DNA of 64,000 nucleotides from Acidobacteriota bacterium (GTDB lineage: Bacteria > Acidobacteriota > Terriglobia > Acidiferrales > UBA7541), in the NCBI GenBank assembly GCA_013289585.1, contig JABCZR010000001.1, positions 124,001-188,000 on the forward strand, read 5' to 3'. Made by a program: the position numbers and the translations under genes. Positions 16,885 to 25,746 of this stretch are shown here, one piece after another. Numbering within the stretch: position 1 is the stretch's first letter; the number at the start of each line of letters is the position of its first letter. Under the pieces are notes generated by a model. The model saw only the letters and a program-made list of their open reading frames with translations, was not told the origin of the DNA and did no database searches.

Positions 16885-19458
16885 TTAAGTAGTGCTCGCT
16901 GTTGTGAAGGCTAGTGCGAGGAGCGTCTTCTGTTCCAACTCATGCGCCTTGGAAGAGCCGGTGGCAGGGCTGGCGCTGCCGGAGCGCTTTACCGAACGGA
17001 CGCGAAGGCCGCTGGCTTTGGCAAGGCGCTCAAGGCGGGGCAAAACGTAGAAGAGAGCGCCCATGTTGGCCGGTTCTTCCTGTACCCAGACGATTTCGCG
17101 CGCGTTCGGATGCTCGGCGAGAGCAGCGGTGATTTCCGTACGTGGAAGCGGGTACAGTTGGTCGAGGAAGAAAATCGCTGTGCTGGTGTCTTTGCGGCGG
17201 CGGCGTTCTCCGCGCAATTCATGGCCAACTTTTCCGCTGGCGATGAGAATGCGCTTGGCATCCTGCACTTCGTGGTCAGGAACCAGCGGGAGGAACCGCG
17301 GCAGCGTGAATTCTTCGAGCTTCGAACTGGCGTCGGGATGACGCAGCATGCTTTTTGGCGTAAAGACGATCAGTGGTTTGCGCCACGGACGGCGCGCCTG
17401 CCGGCGCAGCATGTGGAAGTACTGCGCGGCAGTGGACGGCTGGCAGATTTGCATGTTGTCTTCGGCAGCGAGCTGCATGAAGCGTTCGAGGCGTGCGCTG
17501 GAATGCTCCGGCCCTTGGCCTTCATAGCCATGTGGAAGAAGCATGACGAGGCCTGCCGGCAGGTTCCACTTGTCCTCGCCCGCGCTGATGAACTGATCGA
17601 TGATGACCTGCGCGCCGTTGGCAAAATCGCCGAACTGCGCCTCCCAAAGTACGAGGGCTTCGGGATAGTCGCGGCTGAAGCCGTATTCGAATCCCAGGCA
17701 GCCTGCTTCGGATAGCGAAGAGTTGTGAATCTCGCAGAAGGCTTGCTCCTTCGAAAGATGCGAAAGCGTCAGGTAGTTGTGCTCGGTCTGCGTGTCGATG
17801 AGCACAGCGTGTCGTTGGTTGAAGGTGCCGCGTTGCGTGTCCTGTCCCGTAAGGCGCACTGGATTCCCATCCAGAAGCACGGAGGCAAATGCCAGCGCTT
17901 CGGCAAATCCGTAATCCACGGCGCGTTTGCCGTGGCCCATCTCCGCGCGCTGCTCAAGCAGTTTCGCGATTTTCGGGTGGATGTGAAATCCCTCGGGCAC
18001 GCGAACGAGGCCATCGGTAATTCCCGCGAGCTTCTCCGTCGTAAGGCCGGTATCGACTTCGTAGGAACTGTCATAGCGGCCGTGCTGGTAAGGCGCCCAG
18101 TAGTCGGGCAGTTTGCGCAGGTGCGGTATTTTTCTTAACGCGCGCGCTTTTGTCTGCTCTTCTTCGTATTCCTTGCGGACTGTTTCGGCCATCAGTGACG
18201 AATCGATGCCGGTACGCTCGGCATAAAGCTTCCAAAGTGCGGGATGATTCTTGATGCGCTCGTACATGAGCGGCTGAGTGATGGTGGGATCATCGACTTC
18301 GCTGTGGCCATGGCGGCGGTAACCGATGATGTCCACGACGACGTCGCTGCCGAACGTCGCGCGATATTCCGCGGCCAGTTTTCCGATGCGCACGACCGCG
18401 TCCGGATCTTCTCCGTTGACGTGGAAGATCGGCACAGACTGGCGTTTGGCGATATCGGAAGCAAAGCGCGAAGAGTGCTCCTGCGCGGGCCGGGTCGTGA
18501 ACCCGATCAGATTGTTCACAATGATATGAATGGTGCCGCCTACGGTGTAGGCCATCAGGTCCGCGAAATTCAGCGTTTCCGCCCAGATGCCCTGGCCCGC
18601 GAAGGCGGCATCGCCATGCATCACGATGGGGACGACTTTATTCAGCGTTTCCCGCGAACGGTCCACATAAGGGCCTCGTAGTCCATAGCGCGTTTGCTTC
18701 GCGCGCACGCGGCCGACGGCCACGGGATCGACTGCCTCAAGGTGGCTCGGATTCGAAACGAGATGGATGCCAATCGGCTTGCCGGCAGTCGTGACGTAAG
18801 TGCCGGTCGCGCCCACGTGATATTTTACGTCGCCCGCGCCAAGCACGCTGCGCGGATCGACGTCCTCAAAACCGGCAACCACTTCGTGAGGGGTCTTACA
18901 GGCGGCGTGAACCATCACGTTCAGGCGGCCACGATGGCTCATGGCCATGACGGATTCGACCGCGCCATGCTCGCCCGCGGTGTCCAGGATGGAGTCCAGC
19001 AGGGGAATCAGAGCCGTAACGCCTTCCAGAGAAAACCGTTTGGTGCCGAGGTAACGCGCTTGCAAGACCTGTTCGAATAAGTCAGCACGAATCAACCGCT
19101 CCAGGATTTTCTGCTGGTTGACTTCGCTCGCAGGGGCCTCGAGGCGCTCCGCGATCCAGCGCCGCCGCTCTGGTTCCGGCAAATGCATGAAATCGGCGCC
19201 AATGTTGCCGCAATAGACGCGGCGCGCTTCGGCGGCCGCATCGCCGGTCAGCCCTTCCAGATCGGGATATTTCAACGGCTCCAGCAAGCCAAGAGGGTCG
19301 AGCGTCGCTTCCAGATACCCCCAGCGCCGGAACGTGTCGAATATGCGTTCGCGCTCCTCGCTGCTGACACCTTGAGTCTGGCTACCCGCGGCGCTTTTCT
19401 TTGCCACTTTGGGCGTTCTTGCGGGACCTTCTTCTTCCAATGTCGTACGGTGTGCCAT
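16885..19458 (-). CDS. sucA: 2-oxoglutarate dehydrogenase E1 component
   Basis: Thiamine-diphosphate enzyme that decarboxylates 2-oxoglutarate and hands the succinyl group to the E2 lipoyl domain in the TCA cycle. The 857 residues include FDTFRRWGYLEATLDPLG near the start, the HRGRLNVMVH motif, the TPP/Mg segment (GYRRHGHSEVDDPTITQP), and the C-terminal LSEAGCLGFEYGFS and VWEAQFGDFANGAQVIIDQF blocks. The frame opens 54 codons earlier but ATG 19458 (MAHRTTLEEEG) gives a normal start. It lies alone; sucB and lpd are not in the window. It is somewhat shorter than the 930-residue proteobacterial enzyme. Confidence 0.96.
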   Translation of the reverse strand: MAHRTTLEEEGPARTPKVAKKSAAGSQTQGVSSEERERIFDTFRRWGYLEATLDPLGLLEPLKYPDLEGLTGDAAAEARRVYCGNIGADFMHLPEPERRRWIAERLEAPASEVNQQKILERLIRADLFEQVLQARYLGTKRFSLEGVTALIPLLDSILDTAGEHGAVESVMAMSHRGRLNVMVHAACKTPHEVVAGFEDVDPRSVLGAGDVKYHVGATGTYVTTAGKPIGIHLVSNPSHLEAVDPVAVGRVRAKQTRYGLRGPYVDRSRETLNKVVPIVMHGDAAFAGQGIWAETLNFADLMAYTVGGTIHIIVNNLIGFTTRPAQEHSSRFASDIAKRQSVPIFHVNGEDPDAVVRIGKLAAEYRATFGSDVVVDIIGYRRHGHSEVDDPTITQPLMYERIKNHPALWKLYAERTGIDSSLMAETVRKEYEEEQTKARALRKIPHLRKLPDYWAPYQHGRYDSSYEVDTGLTTEKLAGITDGLVRVPEGFHIHPKIAKLLEQRAEMGHGKRAVDYGFAEALAFASVLLDGNPVRLTGQDTQRGTFNQRHAVLIDTQTEHNYLTLSHLSKEQAFCEIHNSSLSEAGCLGFEYGFSRDYPEALVLWEAQFGDFANGAQVIIDQFISAGEDKWNLPAGLVMLLPHGYEGQGPEHSSARLERFMQLAAEDNMQICQPSTAAQYFHMLRRQARRPWRKPLIVFTPKSMLRHPDASSKLEEFTLPRFLPLVPDHEVQDAKRILIASGKVGHELRGERRRRKDTSTAIFFLDQLYPLPRTEITAALAEHPNAREIVWVQEEPANMGALFYVLPRLERLAKASGLRVRSVKRSGSASPATGSSKAHELEQKTLLALAFTTASTT

Positions 19459-19683
19459 AAATCTACTCTCTGAACTTTCTATTTTGCCACAGAACGCGCC
19501 GGGACGCTTGCGGCGCACCGGCTTCACCTTTTTGGAGCCAGCTACAAGGAGCGCACCAGGGCCTCGAGATGGCGGGAGATTTCTTTGGGGGCATGCTAGA
19601 CGGAAAGGTGATGGGTGCACGGACCCAACGGTGATTTCGCCGAGGCGGGCGAGGCAGCCGCGTTAACGCACGCCCCGTGCCAC

Positions 19684-19700
19684 CGAGGAACAAGTCCTCG
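19684..19700. repeat. Short hairpin in the 346-bp sucA-hpnH intergenic region
   Basis: CGAGGA (19684-19689) and TCCTCG (19695-19700) flank a 5-nt loop. The region 19459-19804 separates divergent genes and must hold both promoters; two TACAAT-like -10 boxes occur near 19732 and 19744 upstream of hpnH. No protein-coding gene is supported in it. Confidence 0.35.
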
Positions 19701-19804
19701 CATCTGAATAAAGGACTGTCAGCGAAGGGCTACAATGTCGGTTACAATAGAGGGGGCGGGGGCCTGTCAGTATTCCCCATCTTTTTTGAACTGAAGCGGA
19801 GACG

Positions 19805-20932
19805 ATGTCGGTACCTATCTCACAAGCGTGGACGGTTGCAACCTACGTGCTGAAGCAAAAGCTCGCAGGTCGAAAGCGCTACCCGTTCGTCCTGATGCTG
19901 GAGCCGCTCTTCCGCTGCAATCTCGCCTGCGCGGGCTGCGGCAAAATCCAGTATCCGGCGCACATTCTGAAAACGGAATTGACGCCCGAAGAATGCTTCA
20001 AGGCCGTGGACGAGTGCGGCACGCCGATGGTTTCGATTCCGGGCGGCGAGCCGCTGATGCATTCGCAGATCGACAAGATTGTCGAGGGGCTGGTGGCGCG
20101 GAAGAAGTACATTTATTTGTGCACCAACGCGCTCCTGCTAAAAGAGAAGCTCCATCTCTTCAAGCCCAGCAAATACCTGACATTTTCGGTGCACATGGAT
20201 GGGCAGAAAGAGCACCACGATTTTTCGGTGTGCCGCGTGGGCGGGTACGACCTGGCCGTCGACGGGATTAAGGAAGCTCTGAAGCAAGGCTTCCGGGTGA
20301 CCACTAATACGACTCTGTTCGATGGCGCCGACCCCAAGAGCGTCCGGGCGTTTTTCGATGAAATGATGGAGCTGGGCGTTGAGGGCATGATGCTCTCGCC
20401 CGGCTATTCCTACGATAAAGCTCCCGACCAGAAGCACTTCCTCGGACGCGCGCGTACGCGGCGGTTGTTCCGCGCGATCCTCTCCAATCGCAAGAAGAGC
20501 TGGCAGTTCAACCAGTCGAAGCTCTTCCTCGAATTCCTGATGGGCAAGGGCAATCATGCCTGCACGCCCTGGGGCATGCCGACGTACAACGTCTTCGGCT
20601 GGCAGAAGCCCTGCTACCTGTTGCAGGACGGCTATACCGATACGTTTCAGGAGCTGCTGGATACCACCGAGTGGGAGAATTACGGCACAGAGTCCGGCAA
20701 TCCCAAGTGCGCGAATTGCATGGTGCACAGCGGCTATGAAGCGACTGCAGTGGACTACACGTTCAGCGGTTTGCGCGGGCTGTGGGCTTCGATCAAAGCA
20801 GAGTTTTCAACGAAATACGCCGATCCCGACGCGCTGGCGATGCTCAACGAGCCGGTGACGCCCGTCCATTCCTACAATCCGCTGGTGCAAATCGACTCCG
20901 GCAAGAACCAACTCGAGGAAACACGCGCGTGA
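19805..20932 (+). CDS. hpnH: Adenosyl-hopene transferase HpnH (radical SAM)
   Basis: Adds the 5'-deoxyadenosyl group of SAM to diploptene, the first step of extended (C35) hopanoid synthesis. The 375-residue protein begins MSVPISQAWTVATYVLKQKL and carries the radical-SAM cluster motif CNLACAGC (Cys38, Cys42, Cys45), then IPGGEPLMH for SAM binding. The C-terminal cysteines (CTPWGMP, NPKCANCMVHSG) match HpnH. GGAG lies 8 nt before the ATG. It overlaps the next gene by GTGA. No squalene-hopene cyclase or other hpn genes are in the window, so the pathway is split over the genome. Confidence 0.96.
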   Translation: MSVPISQAWTVATYVLKQKLAGRKRYPFVLMLEPLFRCNLACAGCGKIQYPAHILKTELTPEECFKAVDECGTPMVSIPGGEPLMHSQIDKIVEGLVARKKYIYLCTNALLLKEKLHLFKPSKYLTFSVHMDGQKEHHDFSVCRVGGYDLAVDGIKEALKQGFRVTTNTTLFDGADPKSVRAFFDEMMELGVEGMMLSPGYSYDKAPDQKHFLGRARTRRLFRAILSNRKKSWQFNQSKLFLEFLMGKGNHACTPWGMPTYNVFGWQKPCYLLQDGYTDTFQELLDTTEWENYGTESGNPKCANCMVHSGYEATAVDYTFSGLRGLWASIKAEFSTKYADPDALAMLNEPVTPVHSYNPLVQIDSGKNQLEETRA

Positions 20933-21378
20933 CGGGTCCGCGGCACGCCGACCGTCCCAGCCATACCGAGGGCTCGCCCCTCGACCCCGATCTTCTGGAA
21001 GTAGCGCCTGGAACGAAACATGAAGGCATCCAGGGCTGGGTGCCGCAACTCGCCACCGAAGAAGAACTGCGTATCGCCCTGGAGAAAGCTTTTGATTATC
21101 GCGGCGACGTCACTCTAACCCTGAAAGACAATTCAAAAATCGAAGGTTACATATTTGACCGTGTCAGCGGCGCCACTCTTGCGGCGAGTTTTGTCCGCGT
21201 TCTGCCCAAAGATTCCAGCCAACGAGTAAAGATTGCCTATGCCGAGATTGCCGCCTTGGCTTTCACGGGCCGGGATACCGCCGCCGGTAAGAGCTGGGAG
21301 GCTTGGGTCCAAAAGTATTGGGAAAAGAAGGCCACTGGGGAGAGCAATCTGAGCCTGGAACCCGAATCCCTGGACTAG
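20929..21378 (+). CDS. Conserved HpnH-coupled protein, unknown function
   Basis: Not recognised by name. A GTG at 20929 overlaps the hpnH stop as GTGA and gives 149 residues; an ATG further upstream inside hpnH is open but unlikely. The N-terminal 40 residues are polar and probably disordered. The middle has a compact strand-rich segment with FDYRGDVTLTLKDNSKIEGYIFDR, reminiscent of Sm/LSM-like or SH3-like barrels, followed by AYAEIAALAFTGRDTAAGKSWEAW. Tight coupling to hpnH suggests a role linked to hopanoid modification, but no catalytic motif is visible. Confidence 0.78.
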   Translation: MTGPRHADRPSHTEGSPLDPDLLEVAPGTKHEGIQGWVPQLATEEELRIALEKAFDYRGDVTLTLKDNSKIEGYIFDRVSGATLAASFVRVLPKDSSQRVKIAYAEIAALAFTGRDTAAGKSWEAWVQKYWEKKATGESNLSLEPESLD

Positions 21379-21565
21379 GTACTTTTTGCTTTTAGCGCTT
21401 ACAGGCATGTCAGCGAATTTCAATTTAAGGTTATTGTTTACAACATCTTACAAAAGCCGCAGGCTTGGATTTCTCTCGTGTCGCCCCGTGGACAATCCCT
21501 CCGTTTTATGGTAGGCTTACCTTAGCGTTTGTTGCTCTTGTGTTACCTTTTGGCTCGTTGAATTG

Positions 21566-21597
21566 GGCTGCAAGGCGGGACTTTGCGGCCTTTTTTT
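21566..21597 (+). terminator. Rho-independent terminator between the hpnH operon and the cold-shock gene
   Basis: GGCTGCAA (21566-21573) pairs with TTGCGGCC (21583-21590) with one T-G wobble and a 9-nt loop, followed directly by seven T residues. It ends transcription from the hpnH side, or could act as an attenuator in a long cold-shock leader, since the csp start is 130 bp further on. The rest of the 348-bp gap 21379-21726 shows no gene. Confidence 0.85.
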
Positions 21598-21726
21598 ACG
21601 GCTTGAAGGCGTCCTGCCGCTGGGGGAAATAGCTTCGCGGTCATCCGGGAACGCACCAGGAGAGACAAAGCAATTCCAAGATCGTCGGTTTCGACTTTGT
21701 CGTGGCCGCGCATGTGAGGGTAGGCA

Positions 21727-21930
21727 GTGAAGGAACAAGGAACAGTGAAGTGGTTCAATGCTTCGAAGGGATATGGTTTCATCCAGCGCCAGACCGGTGA
21801 AGATGTTTTCGTGCACTTCTCCGCGATCCAGATGGACGGGTATAAATCCCTGAACGAAGGCCAGTCCGTGGAGTTCGAAGTCACGAAAGGCCCCAAGGGG
21901 CTGCAAGCGGAGAACGTTACCAGTCTCTAG
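21727..21930 (+). CDS. CspA-family cold-shock protein
   Basis: Single-stranded nucleic-acid chaperone. The 67 residues cover a full five-strand OB fold with RNP1 KGYGFIQR and RNP2 VFVHFSAI, opening [14 protein letters not shown]. The start is GTG. The long upstream region with a hairpin is in keeping with csp leaders, but cold induction cannot be shown here. It is followed after about 90 bp by a small basic-tailed protein on the same strand. Confidence 0.96.
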   Translation: MKEQGTVKWFNASKGYGFIQRQTGEDVFVHFSAIQMDGYKSLNEGQSVEFEVTKGPKGLQAENVTSL

Positions 21931-22023
21931 CCCCAAGCGAGGAGCCCCGGCCGCGCCGGGATGATCCTCACAAAGCGCGATTCGAATCAAGATTTTCAGC
22001 TGAGAGTGGCCAAGGAGGACGTT

Positions 22024-22278
22024 GTGCAAGTAATGCAGGAAGGTCAAACCATCAAGCACGAAGTGTACGGCCTGGGAATCGTGACCGCTTCCGACCAGGA
22101 ACGCACCGCAGTGGATTTTGACGATCACGGCGCCAAGCTTTTCGTAACGAGCATTATGACCGCCGAACTGATCGGTGAAGCCCCGGCCACGCCACCGAAA
22201 ACCAAGCGCCGCCGCAAAGCTTCGACGGTTGCCAAGGCCGCCAAGAAAGCTGCGGCTGCCGCGGCCGCTCGCTCGTAA
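22024..22278 (+). CDS. Small protein with histone H1-like Lys/Ala tail
   Basis: Not assigned to a named family. A GTG at 22024 is preceded by AAGGAGG with 5-nt spacing and gives 84 residues; an ATG at 21961 in the same frame would give 105 but has a poorer ribosome site. The first 50 residues form a strand-rich unit (IKHEVYGLGIVTASDQERTA-like then VDFDDHGAKLFV) resembling the small beta-barrel that reads over DNA- or RNA-bound proteins such as CarD/UvrD C-terminal (HEVYGLGIV). The tail is Lys/Arg/Ala rich (KTKRRRKASTVAKAAKKA), suggesting nucleic-acid binding. It shares an interval with csp. Confidence 0.75.
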   Translation: MQVMQEGQTIKHEVYGLGIVTASDQERTAVDFDDHGAKLFVTSIMTAELIGEAPATPPKTKRRRKASTVAKAAKKAAAAAAARS

Positions 22279-22499
22279 GTTTTCTGTGATCCAATTCGAA
22301 TACTCCTCCGCCAACCCGGCGCAGGAGTGTGCCTGGTTCGAATCCACCGCTGAATTCCAATCGTTGCCTCCCGTTCTACTCATCCTTAATCGCTTCGCCG
22401 CATCGCCCCATCAAGCGCGTTGACATCCGGCAAACACAAGTCTAGACAAGACTAATGGACATCCCTCCTCGTCGGGCCCTGAGTAAACTGGAGAGCGAA

Positions 22500-23696
22500 A
22501 TGAAAAAGGAAGCCCTGAAATACATCCTCGGGCTGCTTGTGGTTTTCCTTGGCCTGCTTGTTACCACTTCTGCTGCCCTGGGGCAGGGCACGCCGGGAGT
22601 CACCGACAAGGAAATTTTGATCGGATCCTGCTCCGCGTTGGAAGGGGCGTCGCATTTCCTCGGAACGGAAACCGTGGATGGGGCCAAAGCATATTTCGAC
22701 ATGATCAATGACGCCGGAGGGGTCGACGGACGCAAGCTGAGACTGCTTGCCTACGACGACAGCTACGATCCGGCGAAGACGCAGATCTGTTTCGACCGCT
22801 TGATGGAACAGAAAGTTTTTGCGCTCGGGTTTTTTGTCGGAACACCCACGGCCGTGAAGTACCTGCCGATGGCGGAGAACAGCAAAATTCCGCTCGTCGG
22901 ACTCTTCACCGGCGCGCAAACGCTGTACACACCCCTGCGCCACTGGGTGATCAACGTGCGCGCATCCTACTACGATGAAACGCGCGAACAGATCGAGGGG
23001 ATGTGGGGAACGCTGGGCTTCAAGAAAATTGGGGTAATTTATCCGGAGGATGCGTTTGGAACGGCAGTCCTCGAAGGCGTAAAGGCCGCCCTGAAAGCTC
23101 GCGGTGCCGAGCCGGTTGCCGTAGCCTCTTACCAGCGGCAGACCGCGCAGGTCGGCGGAGCGATTGACACGGTGCGCGCGGCAAAACCGGACGCGGTGGT
23201 GGTGGTGGGACCCTCGAATACCGTCGCTCCGATTCTCAAGCAGTCCCACGCGAAAGGATGGAAGCCCTTATTCCTGACGGTTTCGTTCGTTGGCACGGAC
23301 GAATTGATCCTGGAAGCCGGCGCTGATTCCGAAGGCATGGTCATTACCCAGGTGGTGCCGCCATATTACCTGACGGACTTGAAAACCGTCGCGCTCTATC
23401 GCCGCACGATGACAAAATATTTTCCGTCCGCACAACCGAATTTCGTAAGCCTGGAAGGCTTCGTGGATGCCATGGTGCTGGTGGAAGGGCTCAAGCGCGC
23501 GGGGAAAGAGCTCACGCGCGAAGGGCTGATTCGCGGTATTGAATCCATCCATGAATTCGATCTGGGCCTCGGCCCCCAACTGAAATTGAGTTACTCTTCG
23601 AAGGAACACAAGGGATTCGACCACGTCATTCCCACGGTCGTTCGCGGAGGCCGCGCCGTGCCTTTCACCGACTGGTCCACCGCCGCCCCCAAATAA
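22500..23696 (+). CDS. LivJ-type ABC transporter substrate-binding protein (orphan)
   Basis: Periplasmic binding protein of fold type I. The 398 residues start with MKKEALKYILGLLVVFLG, a signal peptide ending near ALG-QG, followed by GVTDKEILIGSCSALEGASHFLG, the usual opening of branched-chain amino acid, amide or aromatic-acid binding proteins. NDAGGVDGRKLRL and later RAAKPDAVVVVGPSN are diagnostic. The frame opens 15 codons earlier, but GGAGAGCG precedes ATG 22500. No permease or ATPase genes are adjacent, so it either serves a transporter elsewhere or acts as a sensor. Ligand unknown. Confidence 0.9.
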   Translation: MKKEALKYILGLLVVFLGLLVTTSAALGQGTPGVTDKEILIGSCSALEGASHFLGTETVDGAKAYFDMINDAGGVDGRKLRLLAYDDSYDPAKTQICFDRLMEQKVFALGFFVGTPTAVKYLPMAENSKIPLVGLFTGAQTLYTPLRHWVINVRASYYDETREQIEGMWGTLGFKKIGVIYPEDAFGTAVLEGVKAALKARGAEPVAVASYQRQTAQVGGAIDTVRAAKPDAVVVVGPSNTVAPILKQSHAKGWKPLFLTVSFVGTDELILEAGADSEGMVITQVVPPYYLTDLKTVALYRRTMTKYFPSAQPNFVSLEGFVDAMVLVEGLKRAGKELTREGLIRGIESIHEFDLGLGPQLKLSYSSKEHKGFDHVIPTVVRGGRAVPFTDWSTAAPK

Positions 23697-23763
23697 CCGG
23701 GCGAGGCGTCGCAGATCACTAATGGGAATGAAGGGTGCGAACGGGGTGTTGCAAAGGGCGTAG

Positions 23764-24684
23764 TTACTTGATAGCGGATTCGGCTTGGTCGAAGGCGTGG
23801 TAGGAAGAGCGCACGAGCGGGCCGGCCTCGACGTGCCTGAAGCCCATGGCTTCGCCAAGGATTTTGTATTCGGCGAATTCGTCGGGGTGGACATAGCGGA
23901 CGATGGGGAGATGTTCGCGCGTGGGCTGCAAGTATTGGCCAAGGGTGAGAATGTCCGTGCCCTGTGCGGCGAGGTCCTGCATGGTGGCGAGAACTTCGTC
24001 TTTTTCTTCGCCGAGGCCGAGCATGAGGCCGGTTTTAGTCGGCACTTCAGGGTGCGCTTGTTTCGAACGGCGGAGCAGCGCCAACGAGCGTTCGTAGACG
24101 GCCCCTTTGCGCACTTGCCGGTAGAGGCGCGGCACCGTTTCCGTGTTGTGATTCAGAATGTCCGGGCGTACGGCGAGGACAGCGTCCAGGGCATCCCAAT
24201 CGCCGCGAAAATCAGGGATCAGGACTTCCACTTTGCAGCCGGGGACGCGCCTGCGTATCTCTTCGATGGTGCGGGCAAAAATGTGCGCGCCGCCGTCGGG
24301 CTGATCGTCACGGTTCACCGACGTCACCACCGCGTAGCGCAAACCCATTTTGGCCACGGCCTCCGCGACGCGAAACGGCTCGTCCTCGTCCGGAGGGCCG
24401 ACGGGCTTGCCGGAAGGGACCGCGCAAAAGCCGCAGGCGCGCGTGCAGATATCGCCCAGGATCATGAACGTCGCTGTTCCATGCTCCCAGCACTCCCCCA
24501 TGTTGGGGCAGCGCGCGCTCTCGCACACGGTGTGCAGGTCCAGCGTGCGCATGATGCGCTTCAGATCCTGGTAGCGCTCGCCCCCGAAAAACTTGACGCG
24601 AAGCCAATCTGGCCGCGGGTGAGCACCCGGCGCCGGTATCGGCAGCGCCGGTGTATTCGAAATGATGTTGAAGGGTGAGGCCAT
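23764..24684 (-). CDS. lipA: Lipoyl synthase
   Basis: Radical-SAM enzyme that inserts two sulfur atoms into octanoyl-protein to make lipoyl groups, needed for example by the 2-oxoglutarate dehydrogenase whose E1 is encoded nearby. The 306 residues carry the auxiliary-cluster motif CESARCPNMGEC (Cys54, 59, 65), the radical-SAM motif CTRACGFC (Cys80, 84, 87), GGAHIFARTIEEIR and the C-terminal auxiliary-cluster motif RSSYHA. Length and motifs are canonical. It converges on the binding-protein gene. lipB is not in the window. Confidence 0.97.
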   Translation of the reverse strand: MASPFNIISNTPALPIPAPGAHPRPDWLRVKFFGGERYQDLKRIMRTLDLHTVCESARCPNMGECWEHGTATFMILGDICTRACGFCAVPSGKPVGPPDEDEPFRVAEAVAKMGLRYAVVTSVNRDDQPDGGAHIFARTIEEIRRRVPGCKVEVLIPDFRGDWDALDAVLAVRPDILNHNTETVPRLYRQVRKGAVYERSLALLRRSKQAHPEVPTKTGLMLGLGEEKDEVLATMQDLAAQGTDILTLGQYLQPTREHLPIVRYVHPDEFAEYKILGEAMGFRHVEAGPLVRSSYHAFDQAESAIK

Positions 24685-24800
24685 GGAGTCTGTGCGAAAC
24701 CCCTATTTTACCCGCATCTTCCCCAACCTACAAATGGAGTGCCTACATGGTTGAATATCCGATTCGCATGGACGGCTGGAATATTCACCAAGAGAGGTAC

Positions 24801-25625
24801 TTACTTAATTCTGGCGACGCGTCCTCCGGTCGGAAATTTCTGGAACTGCAGGGTGTCATGCCCCGGCACGACGCGGTCGGCCGAACCGGCAAGCTCAATC
24901 ATGCGCACCTGTGCGGCAATATTGGCCGCATGATCGGCCTCGCTAAAGGTCGCACTAGCCGCGTGTGCCGTCAGGTTCCGATACAAATAGCAATTATCCG
25001 AAGCCAGTACAAATGCCGGATTCCCTCCGACTCGCAAGTATTCCGACGCATAGGTATGCCGGGCACCGGTGTACACGCGAATCCCGGGCAGAATCTCGAC
25101 GTTGTCTCCGTCGATCAGGCGCAAACGCCCCTCGGTATTCAGCCGCAACAACTCCTTCACATCTTCGGGGTCAATCCCGCCGTGATTTCCTCCCGGCTGC
25201 CATGCTTCTCCCGTGTAGTAGCGATATTCATCCTTCTGAATCCACACCGTCGCTTTCGGAAAAAGATCGATTCCTCCCATGTGATCCCAATGCGCATGGC
25301 TGATGACGATGTCCGTCACCTCGTCGGGTTTCACCCCCGCCAGTTTCACCGCTTCATCCGGGCGCACGTAGTCGTTCATCGGAAAATACTTGAACCATTT
25401 TTCGCGATGAAATCCACTGTCGAACAGGATCGTCCGCCCTCCGCCACGAATCAGCCAGATCACCATGGCGATATCCACTTTCTCGTCTTTGGGCGCTCCC
25501 ATCACCAAGCCTGCGACAGGAAAACCGGGTGAGATGGCGTAACGAATCGCCTGGATCGAATACTCGGGAGTGGAATTCTCCGCGAGAAAAAAGGCCACGA
25601 TCGCAGCCAGCAGGAATCGCTTCAC
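24801..25625 (-). CDS. Secreted metallo-beta-lactamase-fold hydrolase, N-acyl-homoserine-lactonase-like
   Basis: A 274-residue MBL-fold protein. The zinc motif SHAHWDHMGG gives His110, His112, Asp114 and His115; further ligands are likely in TGARHTYASEY, LASDNCY and PGHD. The arrangement (ILFDSGFH, then VTDIVISHAHWDH, EYRYYTGEAWQPGGNHGG) resembles AttM/AiiA-type lactonases. A short hydrophobic start (FLLAAIVAFFLAENS) suggests export, unusual for AHL lactonases, which are normally cytosolic. No luxI/luxR genes are near, so quorum quenching is only one possibility; other lactones are equally plausible. Confidence 0.82.
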   Translation of the reverse strand: MKRFLLAAIVAFFLAENSTPEYSIQAIRYAISPGFPVAGLVMGAPKDEKVDIAMVIWLIRGGGRTILFDSGFHREKWFKYFPMNDYVRPDEAVKLAGVKPDEVTDIVISHAHWDHMGGIDLFPKATVWIQKDEYRYYTGEAWQPGGNHGGIDPEDVKELLRLNTEGRLRLIDGDNVEILPGIRVYTGARHTYASEYLRVGGNPAFVLASDNCYLYRNLTAHAASATFSEADHAANIAAQVRMIELAGSADRVVPGHDTLQFQKFPTGGRVARIK

Positions 25626-25746
25626 ATCGGCCTCGCATGAGCGGGTGAACGTGCGGAGAGCATTCTACTGCGGGTGAGAGTTCAAGCGAGAACAATCGCT
25701 CCGCCTGAATGGCGGCCATGGAACAGATCAATCCAGGAAGTCTTGC

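Noticed and set aside
24801-25625. Firm assignment as quorum-quenching AHL lactonase
   Set aside because: Motifs are shared with other lactonases and no quorum-sensing genes are in the window; kept as lactonase-like.
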